From: DASWTL01 sp035575925
GTDB taxonomy: Bacteria > Bacteroidota > Bacteroidia > Sphingobacteriales > Sphingobacteriaceae
DNA: 64,000 nt
Assembly: GCA_035575925.1 (NCBI GenBank)
Contig: DATLXK010000023.1
Span: forward strand, 1-64,000
Direction: 5' to 3'
This document shows positions 42,721 to 52,574 of the stretch, in pieces. The notes beneath the pieces are model-generated. The model had not been told where the DNA came from. It searched no databases and saw only the letters and a list, made by a program, of their open reading frames with translations. A program made the translations under genes and the position numbers. The stretch's first letter is position 1. Each line of letters opens with the position of its first letter.

Positions 42721-43461
42721 TTAAGATGGAAGATTAGAAGCATTTATTTTAGTTTTAATAAACGGAGCCGCTATACTCAGCACTTGAGGAGGAGTGCGTG
42801 AGATATTTACAGAATCGCCATCTACCTGATCACCCAGGAAGCTGTTCACACTGATAAGCTCACGTATTAAAGCAGCATGTCTTGCTTCTACAGAAACAAT
42901 TTTGCCAGCTAACAATAAATTGTTAGCATCCTTAAGCAGATATCCTGCACCATCATATGCAGATACTCCAAGATCTTCAAATGCCCTGGCAGTACCAAGT
43001 ACACTGTCTCTACTATTAAAATTAATGGAAGAAAAATCTACTTCTAAGCCTGGAATAGCACTGCTACCTAAAACGCTCTTAAAAAATTCGCGATGTGCAA
43101 TTTCATGATCGCGTATATCAGTCATGTAAGTTCTCTCAATAGCTGAAATGCCAGAATAAGGAGTTGCAACTACCTGAATATAAAATGCTGCTTCTAATTG
43201 CTCTAAAGCATACGCAAAATTCAAAATACCAACATCACCACTACCCAAATTAACCGGGGTATTAGCTCTGTCTCTTGCATCTCTGTCTCTCTGACTTGCC
43301 GCGTCATCTTTTTTACAACCTGCAGCAATTAAGGTAACTGCAGCAGCACTGGCTCCTGCATAACGTAGAAAAGCACGGCGCTGCAATTGTGCATTCAGGA
43401 GATTATTTCCTATGCCGGCCTCTTCGAGCTGATTTTCTTCAGCTGTGTGTAAGTCTTTCAT
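42721..43461 (-). CDS. Ferritin-like domain lipoprotein with Tat-type leader, first of a pair
   Basis: 246 residues. Leader QRRAFLRYAGASAAAVTL ending in lipobox AAGC suggests Tat export and lipidation. The mature part has the same ferritin-like helices as the next gene: LEQLEAAFYIQV, DHEIAHREFF, and SVEARHAALIREL. Possible roles are metal storage or oxidative-stress defence; none is shown by sequence. Both genes form one minus-strand unit. Confidence 0.87.
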   Translation of the reverse strand: MKDLHTAEENQLEEAGIGNNLLNAQLQRRAFLRYAGASAAAVTLIAAGCKKDDAASQRDRDARDRANTPVNLGSGDVGILNFAYALEQLEAAFYIQVVATPYSGISAIERTYMTDIRDHEIAHREFFKSVLGSSAIPGLEVDFSSINFNSRDSVLGTARAFEDLGVSAYDGAGYLLKDANNLLLAGKIVSVEARHAALIRELISVNSFLGDQVDGDSVNISRTPPQVLSIAAPFIKTKINASNLPS

Positions 43462-43595
43462 AAAGTTTTTTTTATTAGTGAATAAAAGTTTTTCATTTAT
43501 ACAACCTACGGAATCAAATTATGTTTAGATTTCTCAAAGTATATTTTTTTATAGCTAATCTTTAACTTCGTAATTTTTAAACTTATCCTCATCTT

Positions 43596-44162
43596 GTGAT
43601 TCAGCTTGAACAACATATTGAAGCCCTGATTTTTGCATCAGATCACAGCATTTCTATAAATGAAATTAAAACAGTTATAGACTTGATTTATGAAGTTGAT
43701 GTATCATTATCTGAAATAGAGCATACAATAAATACTATTAAAGGCAAATATGCTGATCCAAAACTCGCTATCGAGCTAAGTAATATTAATAATGGTTTCC
43801 AATTTCTTACTAAACCAGCTTATTATAAAGTAATAAACCAGTTAAAATTACAAAGATCAAATAAGAAGCTTAGTCAGGCAGCTCTGGAAACCCTGGCTAT
43901 TATTGCTTACCGCCAGCCCATTACCAAACTTAAAATTGAAGAAATCAGGGGCGTAAATTGCGATTACACCGTTCAAAAACTACTGGAAAAAGATTTAATT
44001 ACTATTTCCGGCAAAGCCGATACAGTTGGAAAACCTATTTTATACAGCACAAGTGACCTGTTTATGGATTATTTTGGTATTAATTCTACTGCGGATCTAC
44101 CCCAATTAAAAGACATGACTTCAGAAACCAACGAGATTGGAATGGAAGATGAATCAATATAA
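43596..44162 (+). CDS. scpB: Segregation and condensation protein ScpB
   Basis: 188 residues from a GTG start. Two winged-helix domains: EQHIEALIFASDHSIS at the N-terminus and QAALETLAIIAYRQPITKLKIEEIRGVN (about 89-115), the signature of ScpB. It is the kleisin-binding partner in SMC-ScpA complexes. scpA is not adjacent. Confidence 0.95.
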   Translation: MIQLEQHIEALIFASDHSISINEIKTVIDLIYEVDVSLSEIEHTINTIKGKYADPKLAIELSNINNGFQFLTKPAYYKVINQLKLQRSNKKLSQAALETLAIIAYRQPITKLKIEEIRGVNCDYTVQKLLEKDLITISGKADTVGKPILYSTSDLFMDYFGINSTADLPQLKDMTSETNEIGMEDESI

Positions 44163-44212
44163 GACCATGGAGAGAAGCGTTCAGTATGCGCTTTTTTTTA
44201 TATTTGGCCTTT

Positions 44213-45349
44213 ATGATTTTAACCGAAGTAACGAATTCTAAACAACGGAAAGAATTTCTGGATTGTGCCAGAAACATCTATAAAAATGATCAGGTTTGGG
44301 TATGTCCCCTTGATGAGAGTACTGAAGCTGTATTTGATCCAAAAAAAAACAACTTTCATCAGCATGGCCAATGTTCGCGCTGGGTACTTCATTCAGAGAG
44401 CGGTGAGCTTGTCGGTCGGATAGCAGCTTTTATAAATGAGCAAAAGGCCTATCAATATGAGCAACCTACAGGCGGCATAGGTTTTTTTGAATGTATTAAC
44501 GATCAGGAAGCCGCGATCTTATTATTTAATATTGCCAAAACATGGTTGGAAGAACGTGGTATGGAAGCTATGGACGGGCCAATAAATTTTGGTGAGAACG
44601 ATAGCTTTTGGGGATTATTAGTGGAAGGGTTTACTGCCCCCTCATTCGGAATGAACTATCACCATGCTTATTATCATAGCCTTTTTGAAAATTATGGCTT
44701 TAAAACCTTATATCAGCAAATAACCAACCATCTTTCTGTTTATAAACCTTTTCCGGAACGATTTACCAAAATTGCCAAGTGGGTTGCAGGGAAACCAGGA
44801 TACAGTTTTGAACATTTGTCTGGCAAAAAAATTGATCAGTTTGCAGCTGACTTTATTGAAATATATAATGATGCGTGGAAGGATTTTGAAAATTTTGTAC
44901 CCATTACAAAAGAAACTATTATTCAAAGCTTTACAAAAATGAAACCAATCATGGATGAAAAGCTTATTTGGTTTGCCTATGTTAATGATCAGCCTGCTTC
45001 ATTTATAATTATTTTGCCTGATGCGAACGAATTTATAAAGCCCTTAAAAGGCAAATTGGGTTTTATGCAAAAAATTCAGTTTGCGTGGTACCGGTGGAAA
45101 GGTGCTCACAGAATGCGTGCGGTTGTAATGGGAACTAAAAAATCTTTCCAAAACCTTGGTTTAGAATCGGCTATTTTTATAAAGCTTAAAGAATATGTGC
45201 TGCCTTTAAACCAGTACGAGGAGCTTGAGTTATCGTGGGTTGGAGATTTTAACGATAAAATGCTCTCTATCCATGAAGCTACAGGTGCCACTTTTGGTAA
45301 ACGGCACATAACCATGAGAAAAATATTTAAGCAAGAGGGCCTGACTTAA
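44213..45349 (+). CDS. GNAT-like acyltransferase-fold protein
   Basis: About 378 residues from the ATG at 44213 (an ATG 27 bp earlier is also in frame but gives a hydrophobic extension). Text such as LVGRIAAFINEQKAYQ, GGIGFFECINDQEAAILLFN and GPINFGENDSFWGLLVEGF is shared by large GNAT-related proteins of Bacteroidetes annotated as N-acetyltransferases. Substrate unknown. The end abuts the convergent XRE gene (overlap 4 bp). Confidence 0.75.
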   Translation: MILTEVTNSKQRKEFLDCARNIYKNDQVWVCPLDESTEAVFDPKKNNFHQHGQCSRWVLHSESGELVGRIAAFINEQKAYQYEQPTGGIGFFECINDQEAAILLFNIAKTWLEERGMEAMDGPINFGENDSFWGLLVEGFTAPSFGMNYHHAYYHSLFENYGFKTLYQQITNHLSVYKPFPERFTKIAKWVAGKPGYSFEHLSGKKIDQFAADFIEIYNDAWKDFENFVPITKETIIQSFTKMKPIMDEKLIWFAYVNDQPASFIIILPDANEFIKPLKGKLGFMQKIQFAWYRWKGAHRMRAVVMGTKKSFQNLGLESAIFIKLKEYVLPLNQYEELELSWVGDFNDKMLSIHEATGATFGKRHITMRKIFKQEGLT

Positions 45350-45702
45350 GAAGCCCGCTTGCTTTGATGAGCAGTATAAACTCTAAGTTCCTCATAAAGC
45401 TCAATTACTTTTTTCTGAAGGTCTATTACTTCCGTTCCTCTTTCTTGTAAACGCTTGGTTAATACTTCTAATTCTGATGTATATTTTTCCTGTTGCTCTG
45501 TATCATTAAATGTCAATAATTGAACAACAGTCATCTCAAACAAAGTAGAAATTTGCTCTAATCTTGAAAGATTGATATCTGTAATACCGGTTTCTATTTT
45601 GGAAAACGCAGGGATTGAAATGTCCAGTCTTTTCGCTACATCTTCCTGACTCCAGCCCTTCTGATGCCTCAAAAGTCTGATTTTTTTACCTAAAGTTTTC
45701 AT
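45346..45702 (-). CDS. XRE-family DNA-binding protein
   Basis: 118 residues: a Cro/CI helix-turn-helix at about 6-60 (IRLLRHQKGWSQEDVAKRLDI) and a C-terminal coiled coil (about 75-112) that may dimerise it. No ligand domain. It lies 27 bp downstream of mpl on the same strand. Target genes unknown. Confidence 0.88.
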   Translation of the reverse strand: MKTLGKKIRLLRHQKGWSQEDVAKRLDISIPAFSKIETGITDINLSRLEQISTLFEMTVVQLLTFNDTEQQEKYTSELEVLTKRLQERGTEVIDLQKKVIELYEELRVYTAHQSKRAS

Positions 45703-45729
45703 TGTTTTTTAAATTATACTTGGTTGTTT

Positions 45730-47097
45730 TTAGCTCGTTTCATCAAGGATTTTACTACTTAATTTTATTAAGTCTATTCCTCCAAAATTACCAGAACTCA
45801 TTAAGAGCAAATTTTTACCCTTATAATTAATATAACTCAAAAACTCTTCCAATATTTCGGCATTGTTGAAAAATTTTAACTTTGTGTTACCAAATGACGC
45901 TTTGACGACATTAGCATCATAAGGTTCCATATTTTTTAATTTAAAAGTATGTTCATCAATAAATACAATAGGTTCGTCTGCACTGTTCATCGTACCGGAG
46001 TATTCATTTAGAAAATCTTTATTTAAACTGCTAAAACTGTGTAGTTCAATTACAGCTACTAATTGTTTATCGGGAAATTGATTTTTTACAGCATGAATTG
46101 TGGCCTCAAGCTTAGAAGGTGAATGAGCAAAATCTTTGAAAATTATAGTGTCGTCGTTTTTTCCTAAAAGTTCAAGTCTTCTTGATGCACCTTTAAAGGT
46201 TTTAATGGCATCATAAAAATTCACATCAGCTATTCCCAATTTATTGCAAACTTCTTTTGCAGATGATAAATTTAAAAGGTTGTGATTTCCAAAAATCAAA
46301 AGCGGGATTGACCCATTATATGTTAAGAGGCTTGTAACTCCATTATCCAAAGCATACTCAGGTAAAGTATAAGGTATCTTCGTGATAACGGCATCTGTAC
46401 CATCAATAACACTTTTTAACTCTTTGTCATCTTGTGAATAGATAATAGTTCCACCTGGAACTATGGTATCTATAAATAACCGGAACTGCTCTACATAATT
46501 ATCAAAAGTTGGGAAAACATTAATGTGATCCCATGCGATACCACTTAATACGGCAATATTGGCTTTATATAAATGAAATTTAGGTCGGCGATCAATGGGC
46601 GATGCAAGATATTCGTCACCTTCTATTATTATTACAGGTGCGCTGTCTGTAATTTTCACCATAGTCTCAAACCCTTCCAATTGTGCACCCACCAGGTAAT
46701 CAAACTCTTTATTACATGCCTTTAAAACATGCATAATCATCGAAGTAATAGTGGTTTTTCCATGACTTCCACCAATAACCACACGTGTTTTTAATTTAGA
46801 TTGCTCGTATATATATTCAGGATAAGAATAAATTTTCAGGCCAAGTTCTTGAGCTTGCTGTAACTCGGGATTATCTTCCCGGGCATGCATCCCCAGAATA
46901 ACAGCGTCAATTTCACGTGTTATTTTATTACTATCCCAGCCTTCTTGAGCAGGAAGTAATCCATAATCCTTTAACCGTGATTTTGATGGCTCGAAAAACA
47001 CATCATCAGATCCGGTAATATGATATCCTTTTTTCTTTAAAGCTATTGCAAGATTATGCATAGCGCTTCCGCCAATTGCAATAAAATGAACCCGCAT
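45730..47097 (-). CDS. mpl: UDP-MurNAc:L-Ala-gamma-D-Glu-meso-DAP ligase (Mpl)
   Basis: 455 residues. Mur-ligase plan: N-terminal Rossmann opening MRVHFIAIGGSAMHNLA, ATP loop GGSHGKTTITSM (about 108-119), and EGDEYLAS plus C-terminal domain FKDFAHSPSKLEAT. The opening HFIAIGG and the DEYLAS text separate Mpl from MurC. It recycles murein tripeptide to UDP-MurNAc-tripeptide. Confidence 0.93.
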   Translation of the reverse strand: MRVHFIAIGGSAMHNLAIALKKKGYHITGSDDVFFEPSKSRLKDYGLLPAQEGWDSNKITREIDAVILGMHAREDNPELQQAQELGLKIYSYPEYIYEQSKLKTRVVIGGSHGKTTITSMIMHVLKACNKEFDYLVGAQLEGFETMVKITDSAPVIIIEGDEYLASPIDRRPKFHLYKANIAVLSGIAWDHINVFPTFDNYVEQFRLFIDTIVPGGTIIYSQDDKELKSVIDGTDAVITKIPYTLPEYALDNGVTSLLTYNGSIPLLIFGNHNLLNLSSAKEVCNKLGIADVNFYDAIKTFKGASRRLELLGKNDDTIIFKDFAHSPSKLEATIHAVKNQFPDKQLVAVIELHSFSSLNKDFLNEYSGTMNSADEPIVFIDEHTFKLKNMEPYDANVVKASFGNTKLKFFNNAEILEEFLSYINYKGKNLLLMSSGNFGGIDLIKLSSKILDETS

Positions 47098-47134
47098 ATA
47101 TTTTGTTTATAAAGTCTATTGATGAAACTTAAAA

Positions 47135-47974
47135 TTAAGCCAAGAGTTTGAATTTTGCTGCCACCCATTCTTTCTGCTTACTTTTAGTAACGAATTTGAG
47201 CTGCAGTTCTTCAGCTTTTTTATCAATTATTTCAAGATCGGGGCTATCAAAAAAACCGCTTAGAAACAATATTCCGCCTGGAGCGAGATTTTCTTTGTAC
47301 TGCGGCAACTGATCTAATAAAATATTACGGTTAATATTGGCCAGAATAATATTGAACTTTTCTTTTGGTATAACTTCTCTGGAACCGCATACAGCAGTAA
47401 TATTGTCTATTTTATTTAATTGAACATTTTCTAATGTACTGTCAAAACACACCGGATCATTATCTATAGCAACAACTTGTTTTGCACCCAACCTGGAAGC
47501 TAAAATGGCCAGGATACCTGTGCCGCAACCCATGTCTAATACCTGTTTATCTTTAAAATCTTCTTCAAGCATTAACTCCATCATCATCGCCGTAGTTTCA
47601 TGATGTCCGGTACCAAAGGCCATTTTAGGGTCAATAATTATTTCATAAGGAAATTCAGGATGAGGGGTATGGAATGTTGCTCTAACATAGCATGAACCAA
47701 TTGTCAAGGGCTTAAAGTTACTTTCCCAGAGCGTGTTCCAATTTTTTTGAGGTATCAGGTTTACCAGATAAGAAAAGTTGAAATCTCCTTCAAAGGATAA
47801 TAACACCTCGTCAAGCTGCTTTTGGTTAGCCAGATCAGAAGGGATATAAGCTTTAAAGCCTGAATCGGTTTCTTCAAAAGTATCAAAACCTATATTGCCC
47901 AATGCATGTATGAGCAGGTCGCGATGATAATCTTCTTCTGAAATTATAGTAAATATGAACTCCTTGTAGTTCAT
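47135..47974 (-). CDS. prmA: Ribosomal protein L11 methyltransferase
   Basis: 279 residues with the PrmA N-terminal domain (1-100) and SAM-binding motifs: MAFGTGHHETTAMMM and VLDMGCGTGILAILASRLGA (about 147-166), then ANINRNILLDQL. It methylates L11. It directly follows tpiA (2 bp), a neighbour pair seen in other Bacteroidetes. Confidence 0.95.
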   Translation of the reverse strand: MNYKEFIFTIISEEDYHRDLLIHALGNIGFDTFEETDSGFKAYIPSDLANQKQLDEVLLSFEGDFNFSYLVNLIPQKNWNTLWESNFKPLTIGSCYVRATFHTPHPEFPYEIIIDPKMAFGTGHHETTAMMMELMLEEDFKDKQVLDMGCGTGILAILASRLGAKQVVAIDNDPVCFDSTLENVQLNKIDNITAVCGSREVIPKEKFNIILANINRNILLDQLPQYKENLAPGGILFLSGFFDSPDLEIIDKKAEELQLKFVTKSKQKEWVAAKFKLLA

Positions 47975-47976
47975 TA

Positions 47977-48741
47977 CTAATTTAAGGCTTTAACAATTTC
48001 TATAAAATCACGGGCTTTCAGCGATGCGCCTCCAATTAGGCCACCGTCTATATCCTGCTGAGAAAACAATTCTGACGCATTTTTTGGATTACAACTACCA
48101 CCGTAAAGTATTGTTATATCATCAGCCAAAGCAGAAGAATACTGATGTGAGATTTTTTCTCTTATAAATGCGTGTATTTCCTGAGCCTGTTCCGGAGATG
48201 CCGTTAAACCGGTACCAATGGCCCAAACAGGTTCATAAGCTATAATAACATGTTTAAACTGCTCGTCAGTTAAATGGAAAAGCCCTTTTGAAAGCTGTTT
48301 TTCAAGAACCTCAAAATACTGCCCCCCATTTCTTTCATCGAGTGTTTCTCCGATACAAAAAATTGGAACAAGATTATTTTTTAAACCTGTGTTGACTTTT
48401 TCAGCAAGCAGTTCATCAGTTTCGGCAAAATACTGCCTGCGTTCTGAGTGGCCTAATATTACATAATCCACTCCCATAGATTTAAGCATAGCTGCAGATA
48501 TTTCCCCCGTGAAAGCTCCCGATTCGTTTTGATTACAATTTTGAGCTCCGATTGATACCAGCAACCCTGGTTTTAAAAATTGCACAAGACTATTCAAATG
48601 AATATAAGGAGGGCATACTACCACCTCCTGCTTACCATGAACTTCATCATTGATCATGTTTATTACTTCAGAAAACATTCCAACTCCTGAGGCATGATCC
48701 ATGTTCATTTTCCAATTACCGGCTACTATTTTTTTTCTCAT
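47977..48741 (-). CDS. tpiA: Triosephosphate isomerase
   Basis: 254 residues, normal length. Catalytic Lys in GNWKMNMD (about 10-12), His in ILGHSERRQ (about 95-103), Glu in AYEPVWAIGTG (about 169-177) and phosphate loop GGSCNPKNA are all present. Interconverts DHAP and glyceraldehyde-3-phosphate. Confidence 0.98.
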   Translation of the reverse strand: MRKKIVAGNWKMNMDHASGVGMFSEVINMINDEVHGKQEVVVCPPYIHLNSLVQFLKPGLLVSIGAQNCNQNESGAFTGEISAAMLKSMGVDYVILGHSERRQYFAETDELLAEKVNTGLKNNLVPIFCIGETLDERNGGQYFEVLEKQLSKGLFHLTDEQFKHVIIAYEPVWAIGTGLTASPEQAQEIHAFIREKISHQYSSALADDITILYGGSCNPKNASELFSQQDIDGGLIGGASLKARDFIEIVKALN

Positions 48742-48795
48742 TGAATAAATATTTAAATATTATTTCTACCAAAGCCACGCAACGATGATCAATTA

Positions 48796-49974
48796 TTAGA
48801 AGCGTCTGTTTTTTTCTGTTAATTTAAAAACCTCTGTTAATATCCTTTGCTCAACATCATTAAATGAGCTATTACGTCTATCGTATACTTTTTCAGCGGT
48901 TTCAAACATTTTAGTAAGAGTATAAATTTCAAAGCCCTGAGTACCTCCCCAGGTAAAATCGGGAATAAAATTAGGGGGAAACCCGGCTCCAAAGATATTA
49001 GTACCCACTCCTACTACTGTTCCGGTATTAAACATCGTATTTATGGCGCATTTACCGTGATCACCCATTATTAAGCCGCAAAATTGCAGACCTGTATTTC
49101 TGAAATTATCCGTCCGGTAATCCCACAATCTAACTTGATTATAATTGTTTTTAAGATTTGAATTGTTACTATCCGCACCTATATTACACCACTCGCCTAA
49201 TACAGAATTACCCAAATATCCCTCATGACCTTTGGATGAATACCCAAAAAGTACGGAGTTATTTATTTCGCCGCCCACACGGGAATAAGGGCCTATCGTT
49301 GTTTTCCCATAAATTTTAGCGCCCATTTTCACCTGCGAATCATGACATAAGGCAAACGATCCCCGGATGTGACAACCTTCCCATACCTGGGAATTTTTCC
49401 CAATATAAATAGGCCCGTCTTTAGAATTAAATGAAGAGCATTCTGCTTCAACACCCTCTTCAATAAAAAAATCATTACCGATAACAGTATTAGTGCTGCT
49501 TAATTTGGCAGATATTCTGTTATGGGTCAATAATTTGTAATCTTTTCTCATTTCAATATCATTATAAGAGAAAATATCTTCGGGAAAAACAATACGGGTA
49601 AATGAGTGGGGGTGATTAATAACCTGAAAATCAGTTAATGATTTAAAATCAAAAGTTTCTGTACCAGATTGTTTAGCTGCAATTGTTACACGTTCAGAAA
49701 CCAATACCTGGCCTTCAGCTAATTCATCAATTGCTTCAAGTATAGCTTCATCAGGACAAATTGATCCGTTAATGTACAAATTAACTTCAGAAGTTTTTAG
49801 AGGAAATTTTTCCTGCAAATATTCAACGGTTTTATAAGATGGCTTTCTTTGAAGATAATAGGCCCATTTCTCCGCAATTGTCAAAATGCCAATACGTATT
49901 TCTGCAACGGGACGTGTAAACGTCAGTGGAAGTAAACTATCACGAGAGTTGTCATCGAACAGAATGATCGTCAT
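48796..49974 (-). CDS. GlmU-like sugar nucleotidyltransferase/acyltransferase homologue
   Basis: 392 residues. N-terminal region opens TIILFDDNSRDSLLPLTFTRPVAEIRIG, as in the Bacteroidetes GlmU-related family (TIGR03991 type). The C-terminal half (about 165-330) is a left-handed beta-helix with hexapeptide repeats (IGKNSQVWEG, VKMGAKIYGKTTIGPYSRVGG). Probably involved in UDP-GlcNAc formation, but the classical nucleotidyltransferase signature is not plain. Genes for tpiA and prmA follow on the same strand. Confidence 0.85.
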   Translation of the reverse strand: MTIILFDDNSRDSLLPLTFTRPVAEIRIGILTIAEKWAYYLQRKPSYKTVEYLQEKFPLKTSEVNLYINGSICPDEAILEAIDELAEGQVLVSERVTIAAKQSGTETFDFKSLTDFQVINHPHSFTRIVFPEDIFSYNDIEMRKDYKLLTHNRISAKLSSTNTVIGNDFFIEEGVEAECSSFNSKDGPIYIGKNSQVWEGCHIRGSFALCHDSQVKMGAKIYGKTTIGPYSRVGGEINNSVLFGYSSKGHEGYLGNSVLGEWCNIGADSNNSNLKNNYNQVRLWDYRTDNFRNTGLQFCGLIMGDHGKCAINTMFNTGTVVGVGTNIFGAGFPPNFIPDFTWGGTQGFEIYTLTKMFETAEKVYDRRNSSFNDVEQRILTEVFKLTEKNRRF

Positions 49975-49989
49975 GGAACAAAAATAAAA

Positions 49990-50017
49990 AAAGTCCCGAC
50001 TGGTTGGTCGGGACTTT
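49990..50017 (-). terminator. Terminator after rpmE
   Basis: AAAGTCCCGAC and GTCGGGACTTT form an 11-bp stem with a 6-base loop; on the minus strand a long T-run follows, 19 bp past the rpmE stop. Confidence 0.9.
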
Positions 50018-50035
50018 CATATAGAGGTTTTTAAA

Positions 50036-50284
50036 TTATTTCTTGTTATAACGGGTCCGGAATTTATCAATCCGTCCGGCAGTATCTACTAATTTCATCT
50101 TACCGGTATAAAAAGGATGAGATGTATGAGAGATTTCTAATTTAACCAATGGATATTCATTTCCATCTTCCCACTTCACACTCTCTTTGGTTTCAATACA
50201 AGATTTTGTCAAAAAGGAGTATTCGTTAGACATGTCTTTAAACACTACTAATCTATAATTTTTAGGATGTAAGTCAGCCTTCAT
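50036..50284 (-). CDS. rpmE2: 50S ribosomal protein L31, type B
   Basis: 82 residues opening MKADLHPKNYRLVVFKDMSN and ending RIDKFRTRYNKK. It lacks the zinc-binding cysteine set of type A, which marks type B (zinc-independent) L31. Followed by a strong terminator. Confidence 0.96.
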   Translation of the reverse strand: MKADLHPKNYRLVVFKDMSNEYSFLTKSCIETKESVKWEDGNEYPLVKLEISHTSHPFYTGKMKLVDTAGRIDKFRTRYNKK

Positions 50285-50340
50285 TGTTTTGTATATTTAG
50301 AGGCGCAAATATAAGAACATAAATTATTTTCTGCAAGGGT

Positions 50341-50742
50341 TTATTTAATTTGCTCACAAAGCTCGATCAACACTCCATTACTATCTTTTGGGTGGATAAA
50401 ACAAACTAATTTATTGTCTGCGCCCAACTTTGGTTTATCATTTATAAGCACAAACCCTTCAGACTGTAATCTTTTCATCTCAGTTAAAATATCATCCACA
50501 TCAAAAGCAATATGATGAATCCCTTCACCTTTTTTAGAAATAAACTTCGATATGGCACTATCCGGACTGGTAGCTTCAAGTAATTCTATCTTATTATTGC
50601 CTATCTGAAAAAATTCCGTTCGAACATATTCCGATTCAACAATTTCAGTTTTATAGCTGCTCACCCCTAATATCCGGGAATAAATATCACTGGCTGCATT
50701 TAAGCTTGTTACAGCTATACCAATATGTTCAATTTTATTCAT
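50341..50742 (-). CDS. mce: Methylmalonyl-CoA epimerase
   Basis: 133 residues, VOC fold: IEHIGIAVTSLNAASDIYSRILG at the start, and GIHHIAFDVDDI and IHPKDSNGVLIELCE later, giving the His/Glu metal ligands (His6, His77, Glu128 by pattern). It interconverts the epimers of methylmalonyl-CoA in propionate metabolism. The mutase genes are not nearby. Confidence 0.93.
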   Translation of the reverse strand: MNKIEHIGIAVTSLNAASDIYSRILGVSSYKTEIVESEYVRTEFFQIGNNKIELLEATSPDSAISKFISKKGEGIHHIAFDVDDILTEMKRLQSEGFVLINDKPKLGADNKLVCFIHPKDSNGVLIELCEQIK

Positions 50743-50822
50743 ATCACTTATTATGGCATAAAAATGACCATTTTATCTCTATCTACCTAGTTAAGTTAAA
50801 ATTTACTCAGAGATTTTTTCCG

Positions 50823-50830
50823 TATCTTTG
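50823..50830 (+). promoter_or_regulatory. iscS promoter (-7 box)
   Basis: TATCTTTG matches TAnnTTTG fully, 22 bp before the iscS ATG. No clear -33 element is seen. Confidence 0.6.
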
Positions 50831-50851
50831 TATCAATTAATAATTCTAAGA

Positions 50852-52063
50852 ATGAATTTTCCATTATATTTTGATAATAACGCTACAACCCCCATGGATC
50901 CCCGGGTGCTGGAGGCTATGCTACCTTATTTTACTCAAAAATTTGGAAATGCTGCAAGCCGTAATCATGCCTTTGGATGGCACGCAGAAGAGGCTGTAGA
51001 TTATGCCCGTGAACAAGTGGCAAAACTTATCGGAGCTACTGAAAAAGAAATAATTTTCACTTCAGGCGCTACAGAGGCTGACAATCTTGCCATAAAAGGT
51101 GTTTTTGAGATGTATAAAGAAAAGGGTAATCACATAATTACCTGTACTACAGAACATAAAGCAGTATTAGATACGTGTAAACATCTGGAAAAACTGGGTG
51201 CAGAAATTACTTATCTGCCAGTGCAGTCTGACGGAATGCTTGATCTTAATCTATTAGAACAGAGCTTTACAGATAAAACCATTCTTGTTTGTATCATGTA
51301 TGGAAACAACGAAATTGGTGTGATTCAGCAAATACGGGAAATTTCCGCCATTACACATAAGCATGGAGCATTATTCATGACCGACGCTACTCAGGCTGTT
51401 GGTAAAATTCCTGTAGATGTAAATGCAGACGGAATTGATCTTTTAGCATGTACTGCACATAAAATGTACGGACCAAAAGGGATTGGTGCATTATATGTTC
51501 GCAGAAAAAATCCAAGGGTAAAAGTAACGGCCCAGATGGACGGTGGCGGACATGAACGCGGGATGCGTTCCGGAACTCTAAATGTTCCTGGAATTGTGGG
51601 TTTTGGAAAAGCTGCTGAACTGGCCCGATTAGAAATGGAGTCGGAATCAAAGCGGTTATCGGCGTTAAGAGACAAACTGGAAAGTTCACTTACTGTGTTA
51701 GAGGAAAGTTATGTGAACGGAAATAGTGAGCATCGTTTACCTCATACTGCAAATATCTCGTTTAAATATGTTGAAGGTGAGGGATTAATGATGGCTATGA
51801 AAGATCTGGCAGTTTCCTCGGGATCTGCCTGTACATCAGCATCACTTGAACCATCATATGTATTAAAAAGCCTGGGATTATCTGATGATTTGGCACACTC
51901 TTCCATTCGTTTTGGCCTGGGTAGGTTTACGACTGAAGAAGAAATTGACTTTGCTGTTGAACAGACAAAAAAAGCGGTAAATCACCTTCGCGATCTTTCT
52001 CCCTTATGGGAAATGTTTAAAGAAGGGATTGACCTGGATAAGGTAGAATGGGTAGAGCATTAA
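50852..52063 (+). CDS. iscS: Cysteine desulfurase IscS
   Basis: 403 residues from the ATG at 50852 (the frame extends 24 bp upstream into the -7 region, so the later start is right). FDNNATTPMDPRVLEAM opening, PLP lysine in CTAHKMYGPKGIGALY (about 204), and active cysteine loop SSGSACTSASLEPSYVL (about 328). It takes sulfur from cysteine for Fe-S assembly. First of an iscS-iscU-iscA set; IscR, HscA and ferredoxin genes are absent. Confidence 0.96.
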   Translation: MNFPLYFDNNATTPMDPRVLEAMLPYFTQKFGNAASRNHAFGWHAEEAVDYAREQVAKLIGATEKEIIFTSGATEADNLAIKGVFEMYKEKGNHIITCTTEHKAVLDTCKHLEKLGAEITYLPVQSDGMLDLNLLEQSFTDKTILVCIMYGNNEIGVIQQIREISAITHKHGALFMTDATQAVGKIPVDVNADGIDLLACTAHKMYGPKGIGALYVRRKNPRVKVTAQMDGGGHERGMRSGTLNVPGIVGFGKAAELARLEMESESKRLSALRDKLESSLTVLEESYVNGNSEHRLPHTANISFKYVEGEGLMMAMKDLAVSSGSACTSASLEPSYVLKSLGLSDDLAHSSIRFGLGRFTTEEEIDFAVEQTKKAVNHLRDLSPLWEMFKEGIDLDKVEWVEH

Positions 52064-52144
52064 TTTGACAGAATGTCATTTTTAATCCTTTGGCATACAA
52101 ATAGATATATTATAAATGTGCTTAGCACTTAATTCATATTAATC

Positions 52145-52558
52145 ATGGCTTACTCAGATAAAGTAATCGATCACTACACCCACCCAAGAAATGTTGGAAC
52201 GCTTGACAAAAGCAAATCAAACGTGGGAACAGGTTTAGTTGGCGCCCCGGAATGCGGAGACGTAATGCGTCTGCAGATCGAGGTAAATGAGAACAATGTA
52301 ATCACTGAAGCTAAATTCAAAACATTTGGTTGTGGCTCAGCAATTGCTTCCTCATCCTTAGCTACAGAATGGCTTAAAGGGAAGTCAATTGATGATGCAA
52401 TTAAGATTGACAATATGGATATTGTTGAAGAACTCTCGTTGCCTCCAGTAAAAATACATTGTTCGGTCTTGGCCGAAGACGCCATCAAGGCAGCGATTAA
52501 TGATTACCGTGTTAAAAATGGCATGGATCCGATAGTAGCAGAGAAGTCACACCATTAA
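52145..52558 (+). CDS. iscU: Fe-S cluster scaffold IscU
   Basis: 137 residues. The three ligand cysteines are Cys37 (GAPECGD), Cys63 (FGCGSAIASS) and Cys106 (KIHCSVLAED), with the nearby Asp39; the LPPVKIHC segment is the chaperone-recognition motif. Transfers clusters built with IscS sulfur. 81 bp after iscS. Confidence 0.97.
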   Translation: MAYSDKVIDHYTHPRNVGTLDKSKSNVGTGLVGAPECGDVMRLQIEVNENNVITEAKFKTFGCGSAIASSSLATEWLKGKSIDDAIKIDNMDIVEELSLPPVKIHCSVLAEDAIKAAINDYRVKNGMDPIVAEKSHH

Positions 52559-52574
52559 TCAGATGTAAGAAGTT

